The notes beneath the pieces are model-generated. The model was not told the origin of the DNA. It saw only the letters and a list, made by a program, of their open reading frames with translations, and made no database searches. The position numbers and the translations under genes are program-made. From Falsirhodobacter deserti (GTDB lineage Bacteria > Pseudomonadota > Alphaproteobacteria > Rhodobacterales > Rhodobacteraceae), in assembly GCF_004015795.1 (NCBI RefSeq), contig NZ_ML137218.1:483548-547547 (forward strand): a DNA stretch of 64,000 bases, written 5' to 3'. Shown piece by piece: positions 54,580 to 63,947 of the stretch. Position 1 is the stretch's first letter, and each line of letters starts with the position of its first letter.

Positions 54580-55943
54580 GCGACCTCTGCGAACACCTTG
54601 CGAAGGGCGGAATCCAGCTTCTCGAACATCTCGTCCAGATGCGCAGGCGTGCAGATGAAAGGCGGGCAAAGAACGATGCTTTGCCCCAGCGGGCGGCAGA
54701 TCAGCCCGTGATCGGTGCAGGTGTTCGCGATCCGCTCGCTGATCGAAAGATCGCCGGGGAAGGGGGTCTTGGTGTTCTTGTCCTTTACCGCCTCCAGAGC
54801 GCCCATCAGGCCCTTGCCGCGCCATTCGCCGATATTGGGGTTTTCGGCCAGCTTGGCCATGCCCGCCTCGAATCGCGGGGTCAGGGCGCGGACATTCTCG
54901 GCCAAGCCCTCGTTCAGGATCAGGTCGATGGCCGCCAAAGAAATCGCACAGCCGACGGGGTGACCGGATGCGGTGAATCCATGCGGAAACTCCTCTACGG
55001 CTTCGGAGGCGGCTTGCAGCCGGTCGGCCAGATCCGGCCCAAGGATGATCGCGCCCATCGGGAAATATCCGGCCGTCATGGCCTTGGAGGCGATGATCGC
55101 ATCAGGCACGAAATCATAGGTCTGGCTGCCCCAGACATTGCCGGTGCGCCCGAAACCGCAAATCACCTCATCGGCGACAAGGGGAATGCCATATTTCCGG
55201 AGCACGGGCTGGATCGCCTGAAAATACCCGGTCGACGGCGGGATCACGCCGCCCGCACCCATCACGGGTTCGGCAAAAAAGCCGGCGATGGTGTCGGGGC
55301 CTTCCTTGATGATGGTCGCCTCCAGTTCCCGCGCAAGGCGCTGCGTGAACTCTGCCTCTGTTTCGCCCGCTTGGCCGAAACGCCAGAAATGGGGGCAACC
55401 GACATGGATGAAGCCCGGCAGCGGCAGCCCGAACAGCGCGTTGTAAGGCTTGCCCGTCATGGATGCCGCAACCGCAGTCACCCCGTGATAGCTGTTCACC
55501 CGCGTGATGATCTTGCGCCGCTGCGGATGCCCTTCCGCCGCACCAAGAAACCAGAGCATCTTGACCAGCGTGTCATTCGCTTCGGATCCGGAGTTGGTGT
55601 AGAACACCTTGCCGCGGGGGAAGGGCGAAACCTCCACCAGTTTTTCGGAAAGCAAGACCGTCTGGTCCGACATGCGCCCGAACAGGCTGTGATACCCGGG
55701 GAATCGGTCGAACTGCGCCTTGGCCGCTTCCGCCATCTTCGGGTGATCGAAACCGGCGACCATGTTCCAAAGGCCCGAATTGGCATCCAGATAGGATTTG
55801 CCGTTGGTATCGACCACATATGGCCCGGTGCCATGTGTCAGCACCACCGTGCCGCGTTCGTTGATGGTGGGAAGGTCGGTAAAGCCATAGAAAGTTGCGG
55901 CTTCGGCACGGGCGTCCCAGCTATTGGGGGCAGCGTCACGCAT
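54576..55943 (-). CDS. Class III PLP-dependent aminotransferase (probably putrescine/diamine:pyruvate)
   Basis: A 455-residue fold type I aminotransferase. The PLP lysine is Lys287 (IIASKAMTAG) and the ring-binding Asp is 258 (LVADEVICGFGRTG). The FYTNSGSEANDTLVK segment binds phosphate. It resembles omega-amino acid:pyruvate and putrescine aminotransferases (SpuC-like). The substrate is inferred from its neighbours: glutamyl-putrescine synthetase-like and oxidase-like genes lie upstream. It ends the operon-like leftward run, 55 bp after the FAD oxidoreductase. Confidence 0.85.
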   Translation of the reverse strand: MRDAAPNSWDARAEAATFYGFTDLPTINERGTVVLTHGTGPYVVDTNGKSYLDANSGLWNMVAGFDHPKMAEAAKAQFDRFPGYHSLFGRMSDQTVLLSEKLVEVSPFPRGKVFYTNSGSEANDTLVKMLWFLGAAEGHPQRRKIITRVNSYHGVTAVAASMTGKPYNALFGLPLPGFIHVGCPHFWRFGQAGETEAEFTQRLARELEATIIKEGPDTIAGFFAEPVMGAGGVIPPSTGYFQAIQPVLRKYGIPLVADEVICGFGRTGNVWGSQTYDFVPDAIIASKAMTAGYFPMGAIILGPDLADRLQAASEAVEEFPHGFTASGHPVGCAISLAAIDLILNEGLAENVRALTPRFEAGMAKLAENPNIGEWRGKGLMGALEAVKDKNTKTPFPGDLSISERIANTCTDHGLICRPLGQSIVLCPPFICTPAHLDEMFEKLDSALRKVFAEVA

Positions 55944-55998
55944 GGCAGGCTCCTTGATGTCGGCCCCAGCCTAGACCCGCGCCCGCAGGCTGGCAATG

Positions 55999-57267
55999 TC
56001 AGAGGCCAAGCCTGTCGCGCATCGCATACCATGTCATCGCGGTTGCCAGCAGCGGCGCGCGCAGGGCCATCCCGCCAGGAAAGCGCTGCTGCGGCAAGCG
56101 GGCCATCAGGTCGAAGCGTTCGGCTTGTCCGGCGACCGCCTCGGCCAGAATGCGCCCGGCCAGCGTTGCCATCGCAACGCCATGGCCGGAATAGCCCGAT
56201 GCCGAAAGCACATTCGGGGCAACCCGCCGGAAACAGGGCATACGGTTCATCGTGATCGCCAGCGTGCCGCCCCACGCATAATCGATGCGGGCGTCCTTCA
56301 GCTGCGGATAAACCTCCAGCAACGGTTTGCGCACCGTCTTCACGATGTCGGGGAAGCGATAGCCATAGCTTTCGCCCCCGCCGAACAGCAGGCGGTTGTC
56401 ATCGCTCATCCGCCAGTAGTTGACGACGAAGCGTGTGTCATGCGCCGCGATGGGTGCCATCAGCTTGTCCAGCGGCTCTGTCGCGATGATGAAGTTGTTG
56501 ATGGGCATGACCCGCGCGGCGATGCCAGGTTCCAGCCCGCCAAGATAGCCGTTGCAGGCAAGGATCACGTGATCGGCCTGAACATGGCCGTGTTCGGTAT
56601 GAACCGTGGTGCCGGCGATGCGCGTGACGGTGCTGCATTCGAATATCCGCGCCTGCGCCGCCTGTGCCAGCCCGAACACAAAGCTGAGGGGCTGGATATG
56701 CCCCGCCCCGTGATCGATATCGCCGCCTTTGAACACATCGGTGCCCAGCAGGGCGGCCAGTTCGGCCCCGTCCAGCGGGTGGATCTGGTCATACCCGTAA
56801 TCACGCGACAGCTTTTCGGCATAGGCGTGGGAATAGGCAACCTCGGTCATGCTGCGGCAGCCATGGGCAATGCCGGGGCGGAAGGTGACGGGCATGTCGT
56901 GCCTGTTGATCAGCTGGCGCACCAGCGCCTTCGCTTCCTGTCCCAGATCCCACAGGCGGCGGGCGTCGGGCAGACCGACCATCGCCTCCAGATCGTCCTG
57001 TTCCAGCCGCTGCCCCGATCCGACCTGCCCACCATTGCGACCCGACGCGCCGAAGCCGAGGCGATGCGCCTCCACCAGCGCGACGTCAAAGCCCCGTTCG
57101 GCCAGATGCAGCGCTGCCGAAAGCCCGGTATAGCCCCCGCCGACAACGCAGACATCGGCCCGGACAGCCCCTTCCAGTCGGGGAAAGGGGGCCAGCGGCG
57201 TGGCCGTCGCCGCGTAATAGCTGGCGGGGTATTCGCCGGGCCGGTCGTTGGCGGTCAGCAGGTTCAT
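55999..57267 (-). CDS. FAD-dependent oxidoreductase, PuuB-like
   Basis: A 422-residue DAO-type flavoprotein. The dinucleotide-binding motif is VVGGGYTGLSAALHL (about 35-49), with a second FAD segment GYSGHGVAMATLAGRI near the C-terminus. It resembles gamma-glutamylputrescine oxidase (PuuB), which oxidises the free amine to the aldehyde. It overlaps the glutamine synthetase-like gene by 4 bp (ATGA), which supports that pathway. Confidence 0.87.
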   Translation of the reverse strand: MNLLTANDRPGEYPASYYAATATPLAPFPRLEGAVRADVCVVGGGYTGLSAALHLAERGFDVALVEAHRLGFGASGRNGGQVGSGQRLEQDDLEAMVGLPDARRLWDLGQEAKALVRQLINRHDMPVTFRPGIAHGCRSMTEVAYSHAYAEKLSRDYGYDQIHPLDGAELAALLGTDVFKGGDIDHGAGHIQPLSFVFGLAQAAQARIFECSTVTRIAGTTVHTEHGHVQADHVILACNGYLGGLEPGIAARVMPINNFIIATEPLDKLMAPIAAHDTRFVVNYWRMSDDNRLLFGGGESYGYRFPDIVKTVRKPLLEVYPQLKDARIDYAWGGTLAITMNRMPCFRRVAPNVLSASGYSGHGVAMATLAGRILAEAVAGQAERFDLMARLPQQRFPGGMALRAPLLATAMTWYAMRDRLGL

Positions 57268-58619
57268 ACGTTCAGCAACAGGTGTTCGCGTTCCCAGGGG
57301 CTGATGACCTGCTGGAACTCCTTGTATTCGTTCCGCTTCACCGCGTCATAGAATTTGCAGAACACCTCGCCCAGAACCTCGCGCAGGGCCGCATCCTCCT
57401 CCAGAAGGTCAAGTGCGTCGCCAAGGGTATAGGGAAGGTCGGTCTCGCTCATATAGGCGCTGCCGATACATTCGGATCGCGGGGTCTGCTTTTCGATCAG
57501 GCCCAGATAACCGCAGGCAAGCGATGCCGCGATGCCCAGATAGGGGTTGCAATCCATCCCCGCCAAGCGGTTTTCCAGTCGCCGCCCCTCGGGGTCGGAA
57601 ATCGGGATGCGCAGGCCGGTGGTCCTGTTGTCACGGCCCCATTCAAGGTTGATGGGGGCGGCGAAGTCGGGAACGTAACGGCGATAGCTGTTCACGTAAG
57701 GCGCCAGCAGCGCCACGGCACCGGGCAGGTGGTTCTGCATCCCCGCGATGAAATGCAGGAAATGATCCGATTCCTGCCCATGCTCGTTGGAGAAGATGTT
57801 GCGCCCCGTCGCGATATCCGTGACCGAATGGTGGATATGCATGGCGCTGCCCGGCTCCCCCTCGATTGGTTTGGCCATGAAGGTGGCGAAGCAGTCGTGG
57901 CGCAGGGCCGCTTCGCGGATCAGGCGCTTGAAGAAGAAGATCTCGTCCGCCAGCTTCACCGGATCGCCATGGGCAAGGTTGATTTCCACCTGCCCCGCAC
58001 CGCCTTCCTGCAGGATGCCGTCGATCTCGAACCCTTGAAGTTCGGCGAAGTCATAGATGTCGTCGATGACCTTGCCATATTCGTCCACCGCGCTCATGGA
58101 ATAGGCTTGGCGGCCGGCGGCGCGGCGGCCCGAACGGCCCATCGGCGGCATGACGGGCATGTTCGGGTCGATGTTCTTGGCCGTCAGGAAGAATTCCATC
58201 TCGGGCGCGACGATCGGCTTCCATCCCTTGTCGGCATAAAGCTGCACCACCCGCCGCAACACGTTGCGCGGGGCGGTCGGCACAGGCTCCCCCGTCTGGG
58301 TCACGGCGTCATGGATCACCTGAAGCGTGATGTCGGCCGTCCACGGTGCGGCGGTCGCGGTGGAATAATCGGGCTGCAGGATCATGTCCGGTTCGGTGAA
58401 GGATCCGGTGGGGTTGTCGGCCCATTCGCCCGTGATGGTTTGCAAAAAGATCGAGTTTGGCAGGAAGAAGCTGGTCTGCCGTGCAAACTTGGAGGCAGGC
58501 ATCGCCTTGCCCCGCGCCACGCCCGCGATGTCGGAGAGGATGCATTCCACCTCGTCCAGTCGCCGGCCAGAGATGTAGTCGCGCGCGGCTTCCGGGATCC
58601 GGTCGGTCCAGTCGGACAT
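57264..58619 (-). CDS. Glutamine synthetase-like gamma-glutamylamine ligase, PuuA-like
   Basis: A 451-residue glutamine synthetase-fold protein, shorter and different at the N-terminus from GlnA. Metal and glutamate sites are seen in VAPEMEFFL, EGGAGQVEINL, AMHIHHSV and RIPISDPEGRRLENRL. The family glutamylates putrescine or other amines at ATP cost; GlnA-type adenylylation sequences are absent. It lies 3 bp after the amidotransferase gene and overlaps the oxidase gene, the order of a putrescine utilisation cluster. Confidence 0.88.
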   Translation of the reverse strand: MSDWTDRIPEAARDYISGRRLDEVECILSDIAGVARGKAMPASKFARQTSFFLPNSIFLQTITGEWADNPTGSFTEPDMILQPDYSTATAAPWTADITLQVIHDAVTQTGEPVPTAPRNVLRRVVQLYADKGWKPIVAPEMEFFLTAKNIDPNMPVMPPMGRSGRRAAGRQAYSMSAVDEYGKVIDDIYDFAELQGFEIDGILQEGGAGQVEINLAHGDPVKLADEIFFFKRLIREAALRHDCFATFMAKPIEGEPGSAMHIHHSVTDIATGRNIFSNEHGQESDHFLHFIAGMQNHLPGAVALLAPYVNSYRRYVPDFAAPINLEWGRDNRTTGLRIPISDPEGRRLENRLAGMDCNPYLGIAASLACGYLGLIEKQTPRSECIGSAYMSETDLPYTLGDALDLLEEDAALREVLGEVFCKFYDAVKRNEYKEFQQVISPWEREHLLLNV

Positions 58620-58622
58620 GGC

Positions 58623-59300
58623 TTACCTCGGCTGAAGGAAGAATTCGGTGATACGGTCGGCCAGGCGGGCCGAATCCTTGGGCGCATTCATGCGCGCCTT
58701 GGCCTGCTGCAGCAGGGGGGACGGCACTGCACCTTCGCCGCGTGTCCGGATCAGCCCGTCCAGAAACGCGTTGCTGAATTCGGGATGGGCCTGAACCGTC
58801 AGGGCGCGATCCTCGTAGACCAGCGCGGCATTGGCGCAGAAATCCGAGGTGGCAAGAACCGTCGCCTCCTTCGGCGCCTCGACCACCTGATCCTGATGCC
58901 ATGCGTTCAGGGTCAGGGTTTCATCGCCGAAGCGGTAATCCGTGGCCCCGACGGACCAGCCGCGATCGAATTTCTCCACCCGGCCACCAAGGGCCTGCGC
59001 GATGATCTGGTGGCCAAAGCAGATGCCGACGATTGGCACATGTGCCGCGAACGCGTTCCGGATGAAACGCTCCAGCGGCGGGATGAACGCGTGATCTTCA
59101 TAGGCGCCGTGACGCGAGCCCGTGATCAGCCAGCCATCGGCCCGGCGCACATCATCGGGAAAGTCCATGTCGACCACCCGCCACGTGCGGAAGGCAAAGC
59201 CGCGCCCGTCCAGAAGGCGTTCGAACATTTCAGGATAGTCGCCCGACTCGGGCACAAGCTCCGCAGGTGCGTCGCCGGTTTGCAAGATACCGATCAGCAT
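58623..59300 (-). CDS. Class I glutamine amidotransferase-like protein
   Basis: A 225-residue protein with the triad nucleophile Cys94 (VGICFGHQ) and His and Glu in QAHPEF. ITGSRHGAYEDHAFI binds near the active site. In Puu clusters a hydrolase of this fold (PuuD) removes the glutamyl group from gamma-glutamyl-GABA; this protein has instead the standard GMP-synthase-like domain, so the role is plausible but not proven. The start at 59300 follows CGGA; a longer start is possible. Confidence 0.8.
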   Translation of the reverse strand: MLIGILQTGDAPAELVPESGDYPEMFERLLDGRGFAFRTWRVVDMDFPDDVRRADGWLITGSRHGAYEDHAFIPPLERFIRNAFAAHVPIVGICFGHQIIAQALGGRVEKFDRGWSVGATDYRFGDETLTLNAWHQDQVVEAPKEATVLATSDFCANAALVYEDRALTVQAHPEFSNAFLDGLIRTRGEGAVPSPLLQQAKARMNAPKDSARLADRITEFFLQPR

Positions 59301-59372
59301 GGATAAGTCCGTGTTTGCTTCGCGCAGCCTAGGGCGCGCTTCGGGCGGTGTCAAAGCTTCCCGCCCCCCGCA

Positions 59373-60218
59373 TCACCGGATGATCTGCGGTAAAATGCGC
59401 GGCCTGCGGCGGCGGGTTTCATTCGTCGGCAGGTGACGGTTCAGCCGCCGTCCGATGCGCCCGAAGGTCCATGTCAGCACCAGCGTCAGGCAGATGAAAT
59501 AAAACGCCACGATCGGATAGGGTACGAAGGGATTGAACGTCCGGCCGGCGAAGTAACTTGCGTAATAAAGCGCATCCCCGCGCTGCTGGAACGCCGGAAA
59601 GCCCGAAAAGAAGACCAGCGTCGTGGCGTGGAACAGGAAGATCGCCTCGTTCGTATAGGCGGGCCATGCAAGGCGCAGCATTGTCGGCCACTGGATGCGC
59701 CGGAACCGCTGCCAGCCGGTGATGCCGTACGCTTCCGCCGCTTCCAGATCGCCCCGAGGGATGGAGCGGAGGGCGCCAAGGAAGATCTCTGCCGTATAGG
59801 CGGCGGTGTTGAAAAACAGCACCAGCGCCGCACCGGCCCATGCGCGGGTGACCCAATCCGTTCCCACATGCAGGTCGAACAGGCCCAGCGGCAGCGTCAC
59901 CCCATCACGCGGCAGCAGCACCAGAAGCTGATAGGCCACGAAGAACTGGATGAACAAGGGCGAGCCGCGGAAGATGAAAACGAACCAGTCGCAGGGCTTG
60001 CGAATCCACGCGCTGCGTGCGCGCTTGCCAACCGCCAGCAGGGTGGCCAACGCGAAACCAAGCGCCAGTGCGATCGCCGCGAAATACACGTTCCAGATCA
60101 GGCCCGACCCGATCAGCGTGAATTGCTGGCACAGATCGTACCCTTCCCGCGGCAGCAGCCTTTCGCCGATACCAAGAGAGCGGAGGCCATAGGCTTGAAT
60201 CGTTTCGAAACAGCTCAT
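59373..60218 (-). CDS. Polar amino acid-type ABC transporter permease (HisM-like)
   Basis: A 281-residue inner membrane permease with five or six helices and the EAA loop (DLEAAEAYGITGWQRFRRIQWP). It belongs to the histidine/glutamine/opine family. The start at 60218 overlaps the partner permease stop as ATGA; extending further upstream would run into that gene. With the other three components it forms a complete importer whose substrate is unknown and could be a polyamine-derived or basic compound (inference). Confidence 0.9.
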   Translation of the reverse strand: MSCFETIQAYGLRSLGIGERLLPREGYDLCQQFTLIGSGLIWNVYFAAIALALGFALATLLAVGKRARSAWIRKPCDWFVFIFRGSPLFIQFFVAYQLLVLLPRDGVTLPLGLFDLHVGTDWVTRAWAGAALVLFFNTAAYTAEIFLGALRSIPRGDLEAAEAYGITGWQRFRRIQWPTMLRLAWPAYTNEAIFLFHATTLVFFSGFPAFQQRGDALYYASYFAGRTFNPFVPYPIVAFYFICLTLVLTWTFGRIGRRLNRHLPTNETRRRRPRILPQIIR

Positions 60219-61087
60219 GCCGTGGCTCCGTTCTCGGCCATTGGCAGGCCGCGCCGCAGCCGTGTCATGATCCGGTCCAGAACCACTTCCGATACCTTGG
60301 TCAGCAGAAGATAGAAAACCAGAAGGCCAAGGAAGTACCAAAGCCGCCAGTCCGGATGCGGATAGCTGAAGGTCTGCGTTTTCATCGCGCCAAGCTGCTG
60401 CGCCCAGTAAACTACATCCTCGATCCCCAGGATGAACAGCAGCGGCGTGGCCTTGATCAGCACCATCCACAGGTTCGACAGGCCGGGCAGGGCGTAAACC
60501 CACATCTGCGGGATCAGGATGCGCCGGTTGATCTGCCGCGGCGTCATCCCGAAGCTTTCGGCCGTTTCCAGCTGTGCGCGCGGCACAGCCTGCATCGCGC
60601 CCGAGAGCACGTTTGCCGCAAAGGCGCCGAACACGATGGCAAAGGTGAACACCGCCAGCGCGAAGTTATAGATCTGGTGGATGGCTGGAGGGGCCGACCC
60701 GGGCGGGATCTTGGCTGCGGGGCAGGCGCGGAATTCGCCTGCCTGCCGGACGGGCTGGCTCAGATCCTCGCAACGCACGAAGTGGAACAGGTATTCCAGC
60801 CCCTGATCCAGCGCCACGATGAAGAACAGGAAGAAGACGATGTCCGGGATGCCCCGGACCATCGCCATATAGGTCTTGCCGATCCAGCGCAGCGGCGCGA
60901 CATGCGAACGGCCCGCCACGGCGCCGCCGAAACCGAAGGCCAGCGCCACCGGCGCGGTCACGGCCAGCAGCACAAGAACCGTCAGGAACGAGCCATAGAA
61001 GGACATGTGCGTACCCGTGGTCAGGTAGCACGAAAGCCATTGCAGGCCTTCAAGGCTTTTGGGATCGGCGCAAAATGAAAACATCAT
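60215..61087 (-). CDS. Polar amino acid-type ABC transporter permease (HisQ-like)
   Basis: A 290-residue permease with an EAA loop (QLETAESFGMTPRQINRRILIP) near residue 185. A soluble insertion (about 105-145, RCEDLSQPVRQAGEFRACPA) lies between two helices, larger than in E. coli HisQ. Precedes the HisM-like permease with a 4-bp overlap, 33 bp after the binding protein gene. Confidence 0.9.
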   Translation of the reverse strand: MMFSFCADPKSLEGLQWLSCYLTTGTHMSFYGSFLTVLVLLAVTAPVALAFGFGGAVAGRSHVAPLRWIGKTYMAMVRGIPDIVFFLFFIVALDQGLEYLFHFVRCEDLSQPVRQAGEFRACPAAKIPPGSAPPAIHQIYNFALAVFTFAIVFGAFAANVLSGAMQAVPRAQLETAESFGMTPRQINRRILIPQMWVYALPGLSNLWMVLIKATPLLFILGIEDVVYWAQQLGAMKTQTFSYPHPDWRLWYFLGLLVFYLLLTKVSEVVLDRIMTRLRRGLPMAENGATA

Positions 61088-61120
61088 GATCGGCGCGCGG
61101 TTGGCCGCGCGCCCCTGTTA

Positions 61121-61849
61121 TCAGAACTGGGGGGCTTCTTCGCCGCCGAACCACTTTTGCAGCAGTTCGTTCAACGATCCGTCCGCCTTCATGGAATCGA
61201 TCGCTTCGTCGAAGGTGGCCTTCAGTTCGGTGTCGGATTTGCGCAGGCCCATGCCGATGCCTTCGCCAAGTGCAATGGCCTCGCCGACCCAGACGAATTC
61301 ACCGCCGGATTCATCGACCACGGGCTTGAGGTAATCGCTGTCGGCAAAAACGGCATCGGCCTCGCCGTTGCGAACGGCGGCAACAGCCTCGTCCGGGGTG
61401 GTGTATTCCAGCAGCGTCGCGTCCGTTTCCGCGATATGGCCTGCCTGGATCGTGTTGACCTGCGCCGATACGACACCGGTTGCGAAATCGGCATCCGGAT
61501 CCATCGCGGCATAGGCCGAGGTGATGGCCGGGTAATAGCTGGCGGTGAAGTCGATCGCCTCGCGCCGTTCGGGCGTGATCGACATGCCGGCGACGATGCC
61601 GTCGAAGTTGCCCGATTGCAGGTTCGGGATCATGCCGTCCCAGTCGGTGGTCACCCACTCGCACGTGACTTCGGCGCGTTCGCACAGGGTGTCGAACAGC
61701 TCGATCTCGAAACCGTCGGGTTCGCCTGCATCATTGATGAAGTTGAAGGGGGGGTAGGCCCCTTCGGTTGCCAGCCGCACCACCTGCTGCGCCGAGGCGG
61801 CACCCCCGGTCAGTGCAAGAATGGCCGTGGTCAGGATCAGTTTCTTCAT
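61121..61849 (-). CDS. Periplasmic solute-binding protein of the ABC transporter
   Basis: A 242-residue cluster 3 binding protein with a signal peptide (about 1-21, ending AASAQ). LATEGAYPPFNFINDAGEPDGFEIEL is the classical start of the lysine/arginine/ornithine-type family. An acidic pocket might fit a basic ligand. GGGAG supports the ATG at 61849. It lies between the ATPase and permease genes. Confidence 0.92.
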   Translation of the reverse strand: MKKLILTTAILALTGGAASAQQVVRLATEGAYPPFNFINDAGEPDGFEIELFDTLCERAEVTCEWVTTDWDGMIPNLQSGNFDGIVAGMSITPERREAIDFTASYYPAITSAYAAMDPDADFATGVVSAQVNTIQAGHIAETDATLLEYTTPDEAVAAVRNGEADAVFADSDYLKPVVDESGGEFVWVGEAIALGEGIGMGLRKSDTELKATFDEAIDSMKADGSLNELLQKWFGGEEAPQF

Positions 61850-61869
61850 TGGTCGCTCCCTGTTGTGGT

Positions 61870-62646
61870 TTATCCGCCGGCCGAAAGAAATCCGCGAAGG
61901 CGGGGGGACTGAGGATTGCCGAACAGCGTGGCGGGATCGCCCTGCTCCTCGATCCGGCCCTGATGCAGGAAGATGACGCGATCCGAACAATCGGCGGCCA
62001 TCTTCATGTCATGGGTCACTATGATCATGGTGCGCCCTTCATCGGCCAGCGCCTTGATCACGCGTACCACCTCCTGCTCCAGCTCGGGGTCGAGGGCGGA
62101 GGTCGGCTCGTCGAACAGCAGGGCGCGCGGTTCCATGCAAAGCGCGCGGGCAATGGCGGCACGCTGCTGCTGCCCGCCCGAAAGCTGGGACGGCCATGCA
62201 TCGGCCTTGTCGGCAATGCCCACCTTGGCCAGATAGCCGCGGGCCTTTTCCTCCACCTCGGCGCGGGGGCGGCCCATCACGGTGACCGGCGCCTCCATCA
62301 CGTTCTGCAGGATGGTCATGTGGGACCACAGGTTGAACTGCTGGAACACCATCGCAAGGTTCGTGCGGATGCGCAGAACCTGCTTGCGATCGGCGGGCTG
62401 GCGCAGAAGGCCGGCACCGCGCCATGCCACTGGTTCGCCTTCGAAGCGGATTTCACCGTCCTGGCTATCTTCCAGCAGGTTGCAGCAGCGCAGCAAGGTG
62501 GACTTGCCCGACCCGGACGACCCGATGAGCGAGATGACGTGGCCCTTGGGTGCCGTCAGGTCCACGCCCTTCAGCACCTCCAGATCGCCATAGGATTTGT
62601 GCAGGTTCCGGACCTCGATGACCGGAGCGGTGGGGATGGACGTCAC
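61870..62646 (-). CDS. ABC transporter ATP-binding protein (HisP-like)
   Basis: A 258-residue ABC ATPase: Walker A GSSGSGKST (42-50), Q-loop FQQFNLW, signature LSGGQQQR, Walker B ALLFDEPTSALDPE and the H-loop VTHDMKMA. It energises the importer formed with the two permeases. The GTG start at 62646 follows GAGG at 6 bp; an ATG at 62697 would extend the N-terminus by 17 residues. It is the first gene of the transporter block. Confidence 0.94.
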   Translation of the reverse strand: MTSIPTAPVIEVRNLHKSYGDLEVLKGVDLTAPKGHVISLIGSSGSGKSTLLRCCNLLEDSQDGEIRFEGEPVAWRGAGLLRQPADRKQVLRIRTNLAMVFQQFNLWSHMTILQNVMEAPVTVMGRPRAEVEEKARGYLAKVGIADKADAWPSQLSGGQQQRAAIARALCMEPRALLFDEPTSALDPELEQEVVRVIKALADEGRTMIIVTHDMKMAADCSDRVIFLHQGRIEEQGDPATLFGNPQSPRLRGFLSAGG

Positions 62647-62706
62647 GTGGCCTCGCCTGGTTTTTCGCAGATTAGGCGCGGGCCCCGTGCGATGCAACGC
62701 GCAAGG

Positions 62707-63156
62707 TCAGTCCTGCTGCACCTTCTGCCGGGCCAGCGCCGATTCCTGATCGGTGATGCCCATAAGGCTGGAAACCAGCCGGATCAACTGGTCTTCATGC
62801 GCGTCGCGCCCGCCATCGGCCAGCGCAACCGCCCAAAGCGCCTGCATCAGCGCATCGCGATCTTCCATTGGAACGGCATCTTTCAGCGCGCGGGTGAAGC
62901 GCACTGTGTCGGGGGCTTGCGCCTCAAGCTGTTCGGCCTGATGGCGAAGGGCGGCGGCATCTTCGGGCGAAAGGCCATGGCGACGGGCCAGAACCCGGTC
63001 GATACGGGCGATTTCCTGTTCCGAATACTGCCCGTCGGCCCGCGCAACGCGAACCAGAAGCGCGGCCAGCGCCAGCCGGCTGTCCGGTTCGGGCAGCCGT
63101 TGGTCGCTGGAGTCGGTGATGCGGCGAAGAAGCTGTTCGATCATGGGGATAATCAT
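62707..63156 (-). CDS. TerB-family protein
   Basis: A 149-residue all-helical TerB/DjlA-like protein: RLALAALLVRVARADGQYSEQEIARID and ALADGGRDAHEDQLIRLVSSLMGI are the two acidic, possibly metal-binding segments. Despite the tellurite resistance name, no other ter genes are present, and isolated TerB proteins have unknown roles. The gene lies 20 bp after rlmJ. Confidence 0.85.
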   Translation of the reverse strand: MIIPMIEQLLRRITDSSDQRLPEPDSRLALAALLVRVARADGQYSEQEIARIDRVLARRHGLSPEDAAALRHQAEQLEAQAPDTVRFTRALKDAVPMEDRDALMQALWAVALADGGRDAHEDQLIRLVSSLMGITDQESALARQKVQQD

Positions 63157-63176
63157 GGGCCTGCGCTGCAGGAAGT

Positions 63177-63947
63177 CTAGGCGAAAAGTCGTGACAGGCG
63201 TTTCGCCTCATCCCCAGTGCCCCACGGGGCGTTGATGATGAACATGCCCGAACCGATCATCTTGTGATCGGCCTTGGCCGCCGGAAACCGCACTTCGTGG
63301 CGCAGTGCATCGGGAAAACGCGCCGAAAGTTCTGCCAGCATGCCGATATGGGCGGCGTTGGTCAGCAGCGGATACCACAGGGCGATGATGCCCACATTCC
63401 ATTTGCGCGCGATGTTTGCGATGTGGCCGGGGATCACGTCGTAATCGGTTTTCACTTCATAGGGCGGGTCGATCAGCATCAGGCCGCGGCGCGGTGTCGG
63501 GGGTGTCAGGGCAAGGGCGGTGGCGAACCCGTCCTTCTTGTGCACATGCGCATCCCAGATATGCACCACCTCGGACAGAAGGCGGTGTTCCTGCGGATGA
63601 AGTTCGGCCAGATGGATCGTGTCCATCTCGCGCAAGGTCAGCGCCGCCAGAAGGGGGGAACCGGGATAGGCCGCATCGCCCCACCGCGCCCGCGTTGCCG
63701 CAAGCCGCAGCCGATAGGGAGGGTCCGGTGCGAACGCGTCTTCCACGGCCATGATGCCCTTGGCAGCTTCGCCTGTCTTGACCGCTTCCTCGGCGTCCAG
63801 CCGATAAAGCCCGCGCCCCGCATGCGTTTCAATATAGCTGAGCGGTTTGTCCTTCTGCACCAGATAATCCAGCATGAAGCACAGCAGCGCGTGCTTCTGA
63901 ACGTCCGCCAGGTTTCCGGCGTGATAAAGATGTTGATAGGACAGCAT
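63177..63947 (-). CDS. rlmJ: 23S rRNA (adenine(2030)-N(6))-methyltransferase
   Basis: A 256-residue N6-adenine methyltransferase. The N-terminal MLSYQHLYHAGNLADVQKHALL is the family hallmark and the catalytic D-P-P-Y lies in LIDPPYEVK. It methylates A2030 of 23S rRNA (E. coli numbering). The protein ends normally at 63177, and its start lies near the right window edge, where nothing further can be assigned. Confidence 0.95.
   Translation of the reverse strand: MLSYQHLYHAGNLADVQKHALLCFMLDYLVQKDKPLSYIETHAGRGLYRLDAEEAVKTGEAAKGIMAVEDAFAPDPPYRLRLAATRARWGDAAYPGSPLLAALTLREMDTIHLAELHPQEHRLLSEVVHIWDAHVHKKDGFATALALTPPTPRRGLMLIDPPYEVKTDYDVIPGHIANIARKWNVGIIALWYPLLTNAAHIGMLAELSARFPDALRHEVRFPAAKADHKMIGSGMFIINAPWGTGDEAKRLSRLFA

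Noticed and set aside
62707-63156. Part of a tellurite-resistance island.
   Set aside because: Only a lone TerB-like gene is present; terACDEZ are absent and the surroundings are housekeeping genes.
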